Assembly (NCBI GenBank): GCA_011947345.1
Contig: JAAVTG010000559.1
Coordinates: 310,001 to 374,000 of the forward strand
Length of the DNA: 64,000 nucleotides
Direction of reading: 5' to 3'
DNA from: Phytophthora quininea
Taxonomy: Eukaryota; Oomycota; Peronosporomycetes; Peronosporales; Peronosporaceae
The position numbers and the translations under genes were made by a program. The stretch's first letter is position 1. The number at the start of each line of letters is the position of its first letter. The notes under the pieces were generated by a model. The model searched no databases. It was given only the letters and a program-made list of their open reading frames with translations, and was not told the origin of the DNA. Below are positions 43,674-55,568 of this stretch, piece after piece.

Positions 43674-45444
43674 CTACAGCTCCTGAAGTGCACGCGCGAC
43701 TTGCGCGGAGGCACGAGTGCCCGTGTCGATAGCAGCATGCACCGACATGCCTGGCTGCTCGAAAGCCGTAGCCTCGCCAGCAAAGAAAATACGGTCGTCG
43801 ACTGCAGCAGCCAAGTCATGCGAAGCCGAGTCCGACTGGCCTACGCGCGGGAAGGCATAGCCACCGCCGATCCACGGTTCATCTCCAAAGTCCTTGTAGA
43901 TGCCCTTCACAAAGTATTTGTGTCCAGGCGAAGGCTCCTCCACCGTGCCGTAAATCATGTCGAGCTGGTCGAGGAAGCCCTCGATGATAGCGTCCGTATC
44001 CATGGTAGCAAAACGCTCTGCATAGAGTGCACCGGCAAAGCCGGTAATCAGATACTGCGCGTCTTCAAGACCACCCTGATCTTTAAGGGCTTCGAGCGTC
44101 TTGTTACCGTTGGTCTTGAGATGACCAATTCCTTGCGTGCTGTTAAACCAAAACTCCGGCAGGAAGCACTCGGAACAGACAACGCCGTGCGCGTTCTCGG
44201 GCCAGAAGCGACCCGACATGTGCAGCAGCACCTTGCCAGCGCGACGCATGTCGAACGAGCCCACCGCATCGATCTTCTCCTGAGGAAGCGCCGGCGTGTA
44301 CGAAATTTTCGCAAACACGGCGGTAGACACCGTCACCACCAGCGTTTTGCACGCCAGCTTCTTTCCCGACGTGCTGGTCACCACAATGCGGTCTCTCTGG
44401 GAGTAATCCACACTAGCAACAGGCCAGTTCAGGCGAGTCGTCACGCCCTCCTCGAAGAGCTCAACAAAGCGCATGAAGCTCGGCACGACACGGAAATCAC
44501 CTTCATCCTCCAGTTCAATCCACTGCTTCTCGTAGCGACAAGTGATTCGCATCGAAATGTCCTCCAGTGGACCGCCAGCCGTGTTTGCGTATCCAGACTC
44601 GGCGAGTTTCATCATGGACGGAGAGATCTCCTTCTCATTGAAATAATCCCGCATGGACTTCTCCGGCGGGATTTCATCAACAGGAGCGACATCGCTCAGG
44701 TCCGCGACCGATAAATTAAACTTGAGGAACTCTTCATCCTCGTCATCGTACGCCAGCATGCGCTTCTGGTCGCCGAGATAGTAATAGCCAATGCCTCCAT
44801 CGGGAGCAGGCTCCGTCGGACCTCCATCGCCCTACACGTCAAGTAATTGAACGCAATAGCGATGAGTATCTTTACCGTAAAAATATACATAAGGCTTTTT
44901 GATGGCATGTATGAATCCAGACTGACTTCTCCAGAGTGGACACGTGCAAAACTCAACGACTCAAGAACTGAGCCGTCGACTGCCCGCAGAATAAGCAGAG
45001 GTCAAAGACCCCACTCGCTCTGGAGATGCTAATTAAGGAAACATGATCTAACGTTTACTCTTGCATTCGTATGAAGGCCAGAAGATTATCTCGTGCCCGC
45101 CGCAGCGGAACGAATCAGTGGCTGATTAATCGATGCGATAGAACACAAAGTACTACATAAATATCCGGTACCTGAGCCCAAGTGAAGATCTCGCGCAGAC
45201 CGACGTTGTGCTCCTCCGCCAGTCGAGTGAGTGTCGTGTTGGCGCCGTGCATGAACTCGGCGCCCACTTCGATGCTCAGGCCCGGGATGAAGCTCGTGTT
45301 GTTCATCACGCGACCGCCCACGCGGTCCGAGGCCTCCACCACCAGCACGTCCTTGACGCCCTTGACGTGCACCAGTTGGCTGGCGCAGCGCAGCCCGGCG
45401 ATGCCGGCGCCGATCACCACCACGTCGTGGAACTCCTCCGCCAT
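43674..45444 (-). CDS. flavin-containing amine (polyamine) oxidase
   Basis: Two exons, about 45172-45444 and 43674-44831, join in phase 0 to about 476 residues with no broken frame. The FAD-binding N-terminus is complete: VVVIGAGIAGLRCA, the acidic residue in VVEASDRVGGRV, and the EVGAEFMHG motif. The C-terminal FAD contact FFAGEATAFEQPGMSVHAAI is also present. This is the MAO/PAO/LSD1 fold; the length and absence of SWIRM, signal peptide or C-terminal anchor favour a soluble polyamine oxidase over a histone demethylase. The true substrate cannot be read from sequence. The single intron is about 340 nt, far longer than others in this window. An Inr-like site lies just upstream of the ATG at 45444. 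Confidence 0.87.
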
Positions 45445-45450
45445 GTCTGT

Positions 45451-45464
45451 GGAATCCGAAATGA
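45451..45464 (-). promoter_or_regulatory. initiator-like element upstream of amine oxidase
   Basis: The minus strand reads TCATTTCGGATTCC, close to the oomycete Inr core, ending 7 bp before the ATG at 45444. Confidence 0.4.
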
Positions 45465-45682
45465 CGACATTGCTACGTCCATGGCGTGGAGGCCACCAAT
45501 CGAGGAGTATCGGAGATGCAGGAACTGCTCGGCATTTTTGTGGTGAAAACGACTGGACGCCAGCAACGACCTTACTCAACGCAAGATAAAAATGCTTGAC
45601 TGGGGAAATGTATCGAGATTGTTAAGTTGCGTAATTAAAGCGCAACATACGATGTTGAAGTCGTTTGGCATTGTTGTCAAAC

Positions 45683-47175
45683 ATGATGGCGAAAGGAACT
45701 GCTGAAGGAAGACCGCCCCGCAAGTCGAAGCGCTCAGAAACAGCGGGGCAAGTCATGATACGAACCCCACCACCTTTAACTGCGACTACGTGCCAAACTA
45801 CGTGGTGGTACGGTGCATGCCGTCGACATGATTGCAAGTTTCATGATGTCTCTGGAGCAGGTCGATGGACAACTAAGTGGCTGCAGATATTATTCGCGAG
45901 ATCGAACTACCGAGTGTCCTCGGTAGCAGCAGTTGCAGCTAGTGAAAACGGACACTTCGAGGCCCTGAGATTGCTTTATGACTCCTTAACGACCACCGCG
46001 TCGTTACGCAGAGAATCTTGGACATTGTAGCTGCACGCGGCCATGCGGATATTGTCGAATTCGCTCGTGACCGACTTCACATCGCAGGAAGTAGAACCAC
46101 TCTGCCTTTGCCATTTCTTATGTAGCACTAGTGGGAACGTTGATGGCGAGAAGATTTGAATGGGGCATCAAGACGGCGACACAACTACTGTAGCGGAAGG
46201 CGAAGATCAAGCTGCAATTGTGGAAATGCGTCATCGTATTTGTTCGGTGTACGTAGCAACGGCATTCAGTCTCAGTGATCGATATAATGTAAACAAAGCA
46301 CTGATTTGCTGGTCTACAATGTAGACTCTACGTGGATATGGATCTGCTAACGCGGTGATTTACCTGCACGAGCATGGACATTGGAATTCCGAGTCAATTG
46401 ATCGAGCTATAGTAAGTTATTTGCCCGTAGCCTTTGCTTGGATGGCACTGGAGTGATTTCCTCGATGGCGTATAGCTTGGCATTCGTCGCTGCAACCGTT
46501 CCAAACGTGGTAAGGCGGCGACATTTCAGCTAAACAACAAAGGAGCATTCGTTAACGAAGCGATTTTAAGCACGACGAATATTAACATTGTCAAGGTCCT
46601 GTTAGATACTGGGAATATTGGTTTCTCGACTTTCCGAAAGCTGTTCAAGGCTAAGGTTACGCCGCAGCGAAACGATGGCAGGAACCGCAATTGCATTCTG
46701 AACATGCTCGTAGCAGAAAGAAACATGCCAGACGGTATTATCACTGAAGCTCGAGACGCCGCTTTTGACTGCGGTGATGCTGATTTAGTCCGTGACTTGG
46801 ACCAGGCGCAGCAGTTTTCTGGAGAAGAAGTCGTCTCGGCATCTACGACAACAAGCGAAAACGATTTCGTCGAGATATTAAAGATTTTGGGGCGTGCCGA
46901 GTGTATTTTCCGACGAGATATTTACTGAGGCATTCATGACGGCTGCGCGCACTGGAAGCGACAGCTTTGTGACGTGGACACTTTATCAGCATCGATTTTC
47001 TTCCTAAATCATCACCAATGCGCTTGTTCTGGCGGCGAAACGGAACAAAAGTGCGGTGGTGGCGACGCTCTATCAGACGCAACGGGCTCCTCCCATAGTG
47101 ATCGAGGAGGTGTTCGAGCGTACGGCTCGCCTGGCACATTTCCCGATTGAGCGCACAGCCCCACGGTACCGATGA
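45683..47175 (+). pseudogene. decayed ankyrin-repeat gene
   Basis: Pieces of ankyrin repeats occur in changing frames with several stops: AASENGHFEALRLLYDS (about 45937-45987), IVAARGHADIVEFARDR (about 46024-46075), NIVKVLLDTGNIGFSTFRKL (about 46584-46645), DAAFDCGDADLVRDL (about 46755) and NALVLAAKRNKSAVVATLY (about 47015). The order follows the intact relative at 22987, with the W-L-H consensus mostly lost. Unlike other broken genes here, single-base repairs do not restore one continuous frame, so this looks like true decay of a duplicated family member. The limits are approximate. Confidence 0.65.
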
Positions 47176-47607
47176 AACGAAAGAGAAGACGCTGACCACT
47201 GTCGCTCAGGACAGGAAAAATGGAGCTGCCAGGTTCGCTGCATGGACTCAAGATGCTCTGGGGAAGCTCTTGCGGTCGCAGCAGACAGCAAGATCAAGCG
47301 GGCCTTGCGGGGACAAACTTGAGCAGGTCTCGAGTACCGTTATTGACGGCTCAACGGCTTCGGCTTGCGAGCCCATGGAAAGCGTTAAGATCTCTTCTTG
47401 CATTCACCAAGCACTGGCACTTGGATCTGTGTCTTGAAATTCCAGCGCGATGGCTTCCTGCTCGCAGGCATGTGGCAAAATCCGTTGCAGTCGACGACGG
47501 TGCTGCCTGTCGTGCATGTCATCAAGCCACGCACTTGGCGTCTTGTGATTGGCCAAAACTCCGCATGGCTTTCTCCTTTACCACCATGATTCAAGTCGGT
47601 TGCCATG
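47176..47607. other. intergenic region upstream of the acyl-CoA-binding protein gene
   Basis: About 430 bp with only a frame that reads through into the ACBP second exon and has no family features. Presumed promoter. Confidence 0.4.
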
Positions 47608-47620
47608 TCATTCGCCGATC
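47608..47620 (+). promoter_or_regulatory. initiator-like element upstream of ACBP
   Basis: TCATTCGCCGATC resembles the Inr core TCATTYYNCAW with a mismatch near its end. It lies about 53-65 bp before the ATG at 47673. Confidence 0.4.
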
Positions 47621-47672
47621 TCCCTTCGTGTCCGCAGCACGACCAAATTCTCCCTCGTATCCATCCGTCGAT

Positions 47673-47999
47673 ATGTCCGACCTCACCACCGAGTTCGAAG
47701 CCGCCGCCGCGCTGGTCAAGACCTTCACCCGCAGCCCCGTACGTGTCCTTGTCTCTACTCGCCACTTGTTTGTGTCTGTCCTGACCATCGTCTGTCCCTC
47801 AGACCAACGAGGAGAAGCTGGCCCTGTACGCCTACTACAAGCAACAATCGGCGACAACACGACCCCCGCCCCGGGCATGTTCGACCTGACGGGCAAGGCC
47901 AAGTGGAACGCCTGGAACGAGAAGAAGGGACTGTCCAAGGAGGACGCCATGAAGGCCTACATCGCCGAGGTGGAGAAGCAGAAGGCCGTCTACGCGTGA
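47673..47999 (+). CDS. acyl-CoA-binding protein (ACBP)
   Basis: Two exons (about 47673-47738 and 47803-47999) give an 87-residue protein, the normal size for a single-domain ACBP that carries medium- and long-chain acyl-CoA in the cytosol. The family core is present: [51 protein letters not shown] and AYIAEVEK. The ligand-contact tyrosine and lysines (YAYYKQ, KAKWNAW) are visible. The 65-nt intron falls after residue 22. One base seems to be missing near 47843, between YYK and ATIGD, because the first frame runs out there. Confidence 0.9.
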   Translation: MSDLTTEFEAAAALVKTFTRSPVRVLVSTRHLFVSVLTIVCPSDQRGEAGPVRLLQATIGDNTTPAPGMFDLTGKAKWNAWNEKKGLSKEDAMKAYIAEVEKQKAVYA

Positions 48000-48370
48000 A
48001 CGAAGGCCGCCAGGTCGCGTCTCTAGACTTTCTGCTCTTCTTGGTCTATCGCTGTTTGGACTTGTACGGCTCTGCTGTGCGATTTTAGACACGATAATGG
48101 GGAGGGAATGGCGACGACCTGGCACTTTTCAGTCTCGTTGGACGTCCACGAAAAGCCATAAAAATGTAATTGACGTCCGCTGTATTTCTTCGTCGTGTAC
48201 GCAGCACCTTCGTCTGGTCTATCGTGGGTCTTGTTAGGCTGTGAATGGTCAATGCGAACTGGAACGGTTCTGTTGATGTGAGGAATAGATAACACGTTTA
48301 ACGACTTCGGACTATGGTACAGGCATCCACTTCCGACGGAGGATGCAGCAAGGAGACGTGTGGCTTGGCG
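48000..48370. other. convergent intergenic region
   Basis: About 370 bp between ACBP and FYVE-GAF 3' ends; no gene seen. Confidence 0.4.
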
Positions 48371-49925
48371 TTATTTTTTGCCGTCCACCTTTCGTTTGAT
48401 TTTGGCCTCCATACGAGCAAAGTCGGCCATGAGCTTGTTGATCAGCTCAGCGTGTTGCCCCAGCTTGTTGGACAGCGAGATCTGCTGGTCGGCGAGCTGC
48501 TGCTGTGTCTCGGTGTTTTGCGTCAGCAAGCGCATGAGCAGCACCTCCATCGGTTCGCCTGCAGTGGTTGTGCCCATTGAAAGCGGAGTGATCTCCGTCG
48601 ATGTCTCTACGATCTGGTTGTTGACCACCTGCAAACTGCGCGCCTTGACTTGGACGGAGATTGTCGAACTTGGATGGTTGAGATCGATGAGGCTGATGAA
48701 GTGGAAGACGCAGTCGCTGGAGACACCGGCAGCTCCAGTTTTGGTGGTTAAACCTTTGGATTTCAGAGCTTGAGCAGTCGACTGTACTGCATTTGTGAAC
48801 CGTGTGACGGATCTGGTCGCTCATACCGGGTTGCTTGTCGATGTTTGTGATAGCTATAGTGGTTTCTGTGGTTTGTGGGAGATTCTCGCCAGCAGCGATG
48901 GCAAGTCTCTCGAGGATGGCAATATCGCAGGCTTCTCGAGGTCGCGTATCCAGCACAAACACAGTGCCGACGACGTACCCCGAGTTTGGATCGACGATCG
49001 GTGCCGCTGCGTAAAACCTGACGCTTGCCGCGCCCACGACCAGCGGGTTCTTTCGGAATCGCGCGTCACGAAGTGTATCGAGGACAACCAGCGACTCGCG
49101 CCTGAATACTGTGTAGGCGCAGAAGGCAATCTTCCGGGGATCATCTTATGCGCAAGACCAGCACTTGCCTTGAACCATTGGCGGTGTTCGTCAAGGAAGC
49201 TAACAGCAGCCATGGGGCACGACAGACGTGCTTTGGCAAGATCGCAGATCATGTCAAAAGGAATGTCTGGCTTCGTATCGAGCACATTCAAGGCGTACAA
49301 TGCGCAGAGTCGGGCTTCCTCGTCGTTGCCCACGGGTGGTTGAGGCCAAGGGTGAGTCCAATTTGACAGCGGTTCACTTGTATGCTGCTCAGACTGGATA
49401 GGTGTGTCAGCTCGACTTTGCTCGCCCTTGAGCTCCGACTTGCATGACTTTGGTGTCATCGATCGATGGGCTTCTTCATTTTCCGGCTCGGACAATGGCC
49501 CTGAAGCTGGAGAGTGCAAGTGGCTCTGCAGCCACAGTCGAGACGCCTCTGAAGTCTCAACACTGCGAGGTGAAGCAGATCCGATCGCTGTTCCATTGCT
49601 ACGAGCGTTGGGGTGGTTGATCACACACGAGATGCAAACACGGACGCGGGTCCGACCGATGGCCGAGTCAACTTGGGCATCCTTGTACAGAGTGCAATTG
49701 CTACACACCACTTCGCCGCACTGTGCACAGCAACGACAGAAGAATGAATCAAAGGTCGGTGAGTCCGTCTCGTCTAAAGCGCAGACGTACGATGCGGCAG
49801 TGGTGTTTGCGACGGAAGGTGCCGAAGTGCCTCGTGCAGACGTAGCAAAGCGTGCGCTCATGGTCGGCGACCCAGTCGGCTGAGTCGACAAGTTGCAGCC
49901 CCGCAAGAAAATCGTCGGCTGCCAT
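48371..49925 (-). CDS. FYVE zinc finger - GAF domain protein
   Basis: Exon 1 (about 49791-49925) and exon 2 (from 49720) join to restore a FYVE finger: WVADHERTLCYVC, FRRKHHCRICGEVVCSNC and VRVCISC. The basic RRKHHCR patch predicts PtdIns3P binding and an endosomal site. A linker with acidic and Ser-rich patches leads to a GAF domain (about residues 180-350: LCALYALNVLDTKPD, CPMAAVSFLDEHRQWFKA, VGAASVRFYAAAPIVDP, GTVFVLDTRPREA). One base is missing from a C-run near 49137. A 40-nt GT-AG segment at 48787-48826 keeps phase and may be a very short intron; otherwise one extra base must be assumed. The C-terminus is coiled-coil with a basic end. FYVE-GAF proteins are common in oomycetes; the GAF ligand is unknown. 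Confidence 0.82.
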
Positions 49926-49950
49926 GGACGAAGGGGTCGCTGAGTGTACT

Positions 49951-49965
49951 CCGTGGGAAATGAGC
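49951..49965 (-). promoter_or_regulatory. oomycete initiator element
   Basis: The minus strand reads GCTCATTTCCCACGG: it matches GCTCATTYYNCA exactly and then diverges. It lies 26-40 bp upstream of the FYVE-GAF ATG and is the best 5' core match seen in the window. Confidence 0.65.
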
Positions 49966-50759
49966 GAGTGACCAAGCAATGCGGCGACAATCCACAAACG
50001 CTTTTGCTGGAAACGGGAACAGCGTTTTGCCGGGTCGACCTCCAGAAGAAGTCGGTAAAACGAGGAATACCAGAGGTCGGTCTATTTTTCGATTTCGCGG
50101 CGAGGTGAACGCCGCAGACTTCAATCTTCTCTGCAGAGCTGGTGGAGTCCGGAAGTAGGGGATTGCAGGCAAGTTAAAGCTGTCTGCATGTAGACTCGTT
50201 GAGCACTAGGAAATTGCCTCGACGGCTTTTAGACACACGAGCTGAAGTTGAGCTGGAGACGGCATTACGGCGATGGACCATGCTCGTTTTACGAAAACGT
50301 TTTCGCGAACGGAATGACGACCAACCGACGAAGTTGCGTTTAACGCACGTCTAGCACGCTTGATCGGTTAGATGCCAACGACTCATGCGCCATTGCGCTT
50401 CGTATGTTACCGCTTGGATGCGTGGCTTTTGTCTGGCAACAACTTCAGTTTTACGGCTGAAAAAACACCCCGAGCGTTGTGGACAGCAGTGGCCCAAAGC
50501 GTTTCATGGACGTCCTGGTTGCTTGCTTGGAGTTACCTCCGCACCAAGCACGAAATGATTTAGCAACAAGCGTTGCTGTCGTGGGCGCTTGCGTTCGATG
50601 CAGCCGAAAAATCTTATTTGTCGCCGTAATATCCCAAGTTGAAGACAGCTTCAACACCATTTTTACTCAAATTGTGTACGCGCACATAAATTAATTCGGA
50701 GCGCCCCATCGCGAGCCTTTATCTCCCTTGCACCGATGCGCCCACTTCCAGCTCAAACC
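49966..50759. other. divergent intergenic region
   Basis: About 790 bp between the FYVE-GAF and PP2C genes. It contains short frames of 60-70 codons without family features. Promoters of both genes expected. Confidence 0.45.
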
Positions 50760-52184
50760 ATGGCTCGCCTCGCGCGTATCAAGGTGCGCACCGCCACTGA
50801 CCACCTTCTCCATACACACATCTATCCACCCCTGCCCTTATCTAGTGTCTAACTCCCCATATATCGCTCTACTGCTGTGTATCCAACTTGGACAGCACTT
50901 CCACGGCTCTGCATTGCGTCAGGCGCTGCTGCTGAGCGGTCTGGGGCTGTCGGTGCTGGCTCTGGCCAATGCTGAGATGCAGGACTCGCGGCCTGCCCGT
51001 TTGGAGGCGCAGTGCGACGCCCGCTACGCTCCCCCAGAGGTGGACGGAGCCTTCTCAGTCCCTCTCGAACGCGAGGAGTTCTCCCCCATTGCCAAGTCTC
51101 GCGCCTCGCGCGTCAGCAGCGCGTCGTACAAGGCCAACTTCCCTATTGAGGTGGAGACTTCAACTATGTTGATGAAGGTATTAAGATTTCATTCTTAAGT
51201 GAGGTTTGTGGTTGTTGACTTGCTTAGGACAAGTACGCGGTGGAGACGACGGCGACTGGCGACGTGTTTGCTGCCGTGCTGGATGGACACGGCGGCTGGC
51301 AGGTGTCTGAATACGCTCGGAAGACGCTGATCGGTAATGTCCAGAAGGAGCTGCAGTATCTGTACAAGCCCGGAAGTGATGAACCAGCTCAGGGCGACGA
51401 CGAGACTGTCTCGGACGAGCGCGTGGCGGCTGCTATCCAGCGCGCTTTCGGACGCACTGATCGAGATCTGATGGCACAAGTCTCGGCTGCTTTCAAGTTG
51501 GGATTCGGCGCGGTTGCACGCTGCGGCTCGTGTGCGTGTCTTGCTTACGTGCACGAAGGCACCGTCCACGTCGCCAACGCTGGCGATATTCGTGCGGTCT
51601 TGGGAACGATGGACAAGGATTCCAACACAGTCGTCGCGAAGCCACTGAGCAATGACCAGAATGCTATGGTGAAGTTCGAGCAGGAGAAGCTGCTGAAGGA
51701 TCATCCGGGAGAGGCCAACGCCTTCACCTGCCGCCATCCGGACTCGTGCTACGTGAAGGGTGCCTTGCAACCCACTCGTGCCTTTGGTGATTTCTCGCTT
51801 AAGCATCCGGAGTTTAACGGCCCGGAGTATGTGAACGGCGATCGTTCTGCGGGCCGCCATTTCGCGGCCCCATATACACCACCGTACATCACGGCCATCC
51901 CAGAGGTCAAGTCCCACAAGCTGGAAGAGGGCGACAAGTTCGTCATTATTGGGTCTGATGGACTATGGGACTACCTGAGCAATGAAGAGGCCGTGGAAGT
52001 GGTGAACGGCCAGGCGTCGTGCGGAAACCACGACCTCGCGGGCCGTGCGCTGGTCGAGCGAGTGCTGCAAAAAGCGGCGAAGCGCTACGGCATGACATAC
52101 CAAGAGTTACTGAGCTTGCCGCCTGGAAGCCACCGCCGTCGCCGCCACGATGACACCACCGTGATCGTTCTGTTCTTCGACTAG
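50760..52184 (+). CDS. PP2C-type phosphatase, pyruvate dehydrogenase phosphatase-like
   Basis: Exons at about 50760-50783, 50896-51177 and 51228-52184 join in phase 0, giving about 420 residues with no broken frame. The N-terminus (MARLARIK, then a hydrophobic, arginine-containing stretch) looks like a mitochondrial presequence. PP2C motifs: metal-binding VLDGHGGWQVSEYA, ANAGDIRAVLG, ALQPTRAFGDFSLKHPEF, FVIIGSDGLWDYLSNEEAV and RRHDDTTVIVLFFD. The LQPTRAFGD variant, instead of the common LAVSRAFGD, is typical of pyruvate dehydrogenase phosphatase-like members, so dephosphorylation of E1-alpha in mitochondria is the best guess. Substrate is inferred from subfamily resemblance only. Confidence 0.87.
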
Positions 52185-52272
52185 AGTGAATAGAGGCTGC
52201 AACTTGGACCAGTTGCCTTGTATACGAAAACGAAAATGCACTACTACTCGTACTGCTTTATCCTTGTGTTGA

Positions 52273-55200
52273 TTAGGATGCGTGCCGAGGCGATTGGTTG
52301 CTTTTACTGCTCGCTTGCGGCGAGTTAGAGGATGGAGACGTAGCAACAGAGCCGTCCACGCGACCTTTTTCTTTCTCGAGCTGCTGCCTGTAGATCTCGT
52401 AATTGTGCTCAAGGGCGTCTGTGTAGAACTGCAATCCACCAAACATCAGACAATAGTGCTAACAGGCAAACAAATATGAACACGACTTACTCGTAAATTG
52501 TGGCAAAGCGACGTGAGCGGGAGCCAAATAGGACGCACGGCATAGTTGATAAAGTTGAGTTGGACAGTGATTCGAGCACGCTTGTTCTCCAAGTTCTGCA
52601 TGTAGGAATCCGTGGCCACTCCTTGTTCAGCTTCAGCTGCAGCTTGGTTTTGGAATTCGTCCAGCAATCGAGCACCCCACTCCTGAGCTTGGAAGAATGG
52701 CAAAGCGTAATGAGAGATATCGGCAGCATGCATCAGGATACCCATGAAAACCGCGCGTTTATCGTTGAGCTGACGTCGCGTAAGACCCTCAAGGACTTTA
52801 CATTTTTCAAAGTGCTTGGACATGTCTGTAGCGAGGATGCATGTGATGATTAGTTGACGAACGCGTTTATGGCGTTCTCGGTCGAGGTGCTGGAGGATTT
52901 TCGCCGACTTGTGATTGAGGATGATAAATGTAACTCGGCAGTGGTGGCGCTCCAAAACTGCGTCGTCGTTGTGTGTAAGAGCCATGGGACTGAGGACTTT
53001 GAGTTCGAAGTCGTTGGTATTTCCCGGATGATCGATATCGTGGCAGAGCGACGCGATGAACATGGAGAATATCTCGAGGCCACTGAAGTATCGACGACAC
53101 TCGGCTCGGATCATTATATGCATGGACATCAGCACCTGAAACGCGTGCTGGAAGTTGTGGAACGGGTTGCTGCGGTAGTAGTTGGCCACATTTGTTGTGA
53201 AGGCTGAAAACTTCTCGCTGGAGATGCGGAAGGCGTCCATGAATCCGTACGCTCTGAAAATGATGCCACAGCTCATTGATACTTCACCACTCGACAGAAT
53301 AGCGTCTCGGTGTCCCATTGATCAAGCGGTTCATCGCTTCCGTGTGCAAACTCAATTTCCCGTGGGAACGGAACCTCGTCGTCTTCGTGGTTTTTCTTAA
53401 TGGCAGGAAGCAATGACGCGAAGGTTGTCAAAGCTTTCCTTCTGGTCGTACCAACGTCGTCGTCGCCAGAGTGGCAAAACTTGTGCACAATCGATGAAAT
53501 GATGTCCGTCTCCGAGAATTTGTCGATGCGGCTCACCGTTGACATCCGCTTTAACGTTCCAGCGTCTTTGCCACCCGACCGCGAGACGGCGACGCAATCC
53601 GACACCACCTTGTAATACGAGATATCCAGCGACAACCGTCCAAGAGCGAACTGCACTTCGGAGCAGTATTTGTTCATAATCTCTCGGTCCGTCTTGGTGA
53701 AGGCCACGACATGCGCCCCTTCCTTCTTATTGATGCACATGGCAACAGCTACGACCTTGGGAGGAACAGTGAGCGAGTGGTCCTCGAACACCGGCATGCA
53801 GAGTACACTGGTGGTGTGGTAGCCTGTCTTCAAGTCGACGCTCGGGTCGAAAAGCTCGTGCTTGTATGCATCTCGTGTGCAAACGGTGGTCCCTGTAGTC
53901 GCGACTAGACCAGAAATCCCGCGATTCATCGGAGACCGGAAGCTCTCGCCACCTACACGCGGCGTAATCCACAGTTCGTGCTTGAAGTGGTCGATCAGCA
54001 GCAACCCGAAGCGATCGCATTCCATGATGTCCTTCCCTAACTCCATTACCATATCCACAAACTCTGCAATGTCGGTGCTTTCAGTGATGAAAGTCGTAAG
54101 CTTGAGACGCGCTTCGATGAGTTTTGCGAGGTCCTGACTTCGCGATGCAGACTAGCCTTGTGTAGTGACGTTCCTACCGCATCGGCTGCGTAGTTGAGGA
54201 ACACAGCGTCTTCGCTAGTAAAGTCCATGCCGTCGACCTTGTTGACTGCAGAGAGAACTGCTAGGATGGTCCCATCGGGAGCCTTGACCGGAAGACACAG
54301 AATTCGCTTGGTGAGGAAGCCCGTCTTCTGGTCAAGCGTTGAATCAAACAACGGATGTGAGTACGCGTCGTTCGTGATGACCGTCTCGCCTGTGCGGGCC
54401 ACATACCCGGCGATTCCTTTGGTAATAGGGACGTATTCTCCACGGACGATATCTGCAGCATTGGCGATGTACAGTTCATCTTCGCCTTCAATTTTAATGA
54501 AGAGGCCGATGCGCTCGGTGCCCACTAGCTCGTGACAAACTGCAAGCACTTGGTCCAGCACAACAGACGACGATACCGTCTCCATGGAAATATTGCGATG
54601 CAGCTTAAGCAGTCCTTCAATGCGGTGCTGCGCAGTCTGCCGTTGTCGAGATAGCACGAGGTTCCAGATTGTAGCACCGGCAACGACCGCGATAAACTCG
54701 AGGTTAGCGATGTCGGCATCGGTGAAAGTCGGTGAAGCAATCACCGGTTGAGGGTCTTCTTGGCTAGTAGTGGAAGCAGACATCGGAGATTTGGCAGTAC
54801 CAACCACTTGCAATACACCGACGACTGCACTGTGAGCATTACGAATCGGCAGACAAAGCAACGCCTGTGGAGCGGCAGCAGCAATTTTCCCCAGCTTGGA
54901 GTGATGACTTTGGTAAATCGCGTGCGTGTCGACGTCTTTGATGATGAAAAGCCGACCGGTCATAATGACGCGGCCGAAGACTGTGGGCGAGTCGGGCATG
55001 ACGAATCCTTCGTTGATCACAGCCACCTTGGCAGTAGACGAGCTCGTCTCTCCGTCAGTTTCTGTACGAACTGCAGAGTAGACGTCCAAGACGTTCCGTC
55101 GCTCGTGCAGGATGCCCAGGGTGTACTTGTCAGCGCGAACTAGTTGCTGAGCGGCTCGCAAAGTGCGTTCAATGACGCTGTCGAAGCTGCTTTGGGCCGA

Positions 55201-55568
55201 AACCTCTTTCGCGACGGCCATTATGGTCTCCAGTTGCGAAACGCGCTTCTGCATGGCGGCGATGCCTCCAGAGGTTGGATCGGTCGTGGCATTCACTGCA
55301 GTCGTTGCTGCTGTCGGTACTCCGATCGGGATCATCGGACTGCCTACCGGTAAGGAAACACTGCATTGCTGCTTGGCGCGATGGTTTGTCGGTGCTCCAG
55401 AAGTCGCGACTCGACCGCGGCCGCTCGACTGCGCAGTAGCTGCACGCGCTTGCGACTCTCTTCGATCCGCGTCTGCAGTCGCTGCTTCTCGGCCTCCTGG
55501 TCGCGGACGCCATACACGACCGACTTGAGCGCGTCTACCGGCACGAACACCGTCTTCTTGGGCTCCAT
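52273..55568 (-). CDS. triple-GAF cyclic nucleotide phosphodiesterase
   Basis: Two exons (about 52491-55568 and 52273-52428) give about 1,078 residues once three one-base deletions (near 55360, 54130 and 53282) are allowed. The N-terminal coiled coil (EKQRLQTRIEESRKR) is followed by three GAF domains, about residues 110-285, 300-470 and 490-650; GAF2 and GAF3 both show the pattern GxxGxxxxTGxTVxTxDAYxHxLFD. The C-terminal HD-type PDE domain is class I: NPFHNFQHAFQVLM, SLCHDIDHPGNTN, HNDDAVLERHH and LMHAADISHYALPF supply the two-metal His/Asp site. Class I PDEs hydrolyse cAMP or cGMP. Animal PDE2/5/6/10/11 carry two GAFs; three are unusual. No membrane segment is seen. Confidence 0.9.

Noticed and set aside
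43500..44714. 404-codon plus-strand frame
   Set aside because: It mirrors the amine oxidase exon on the other strand; its composition is typical of an antisense shadow.
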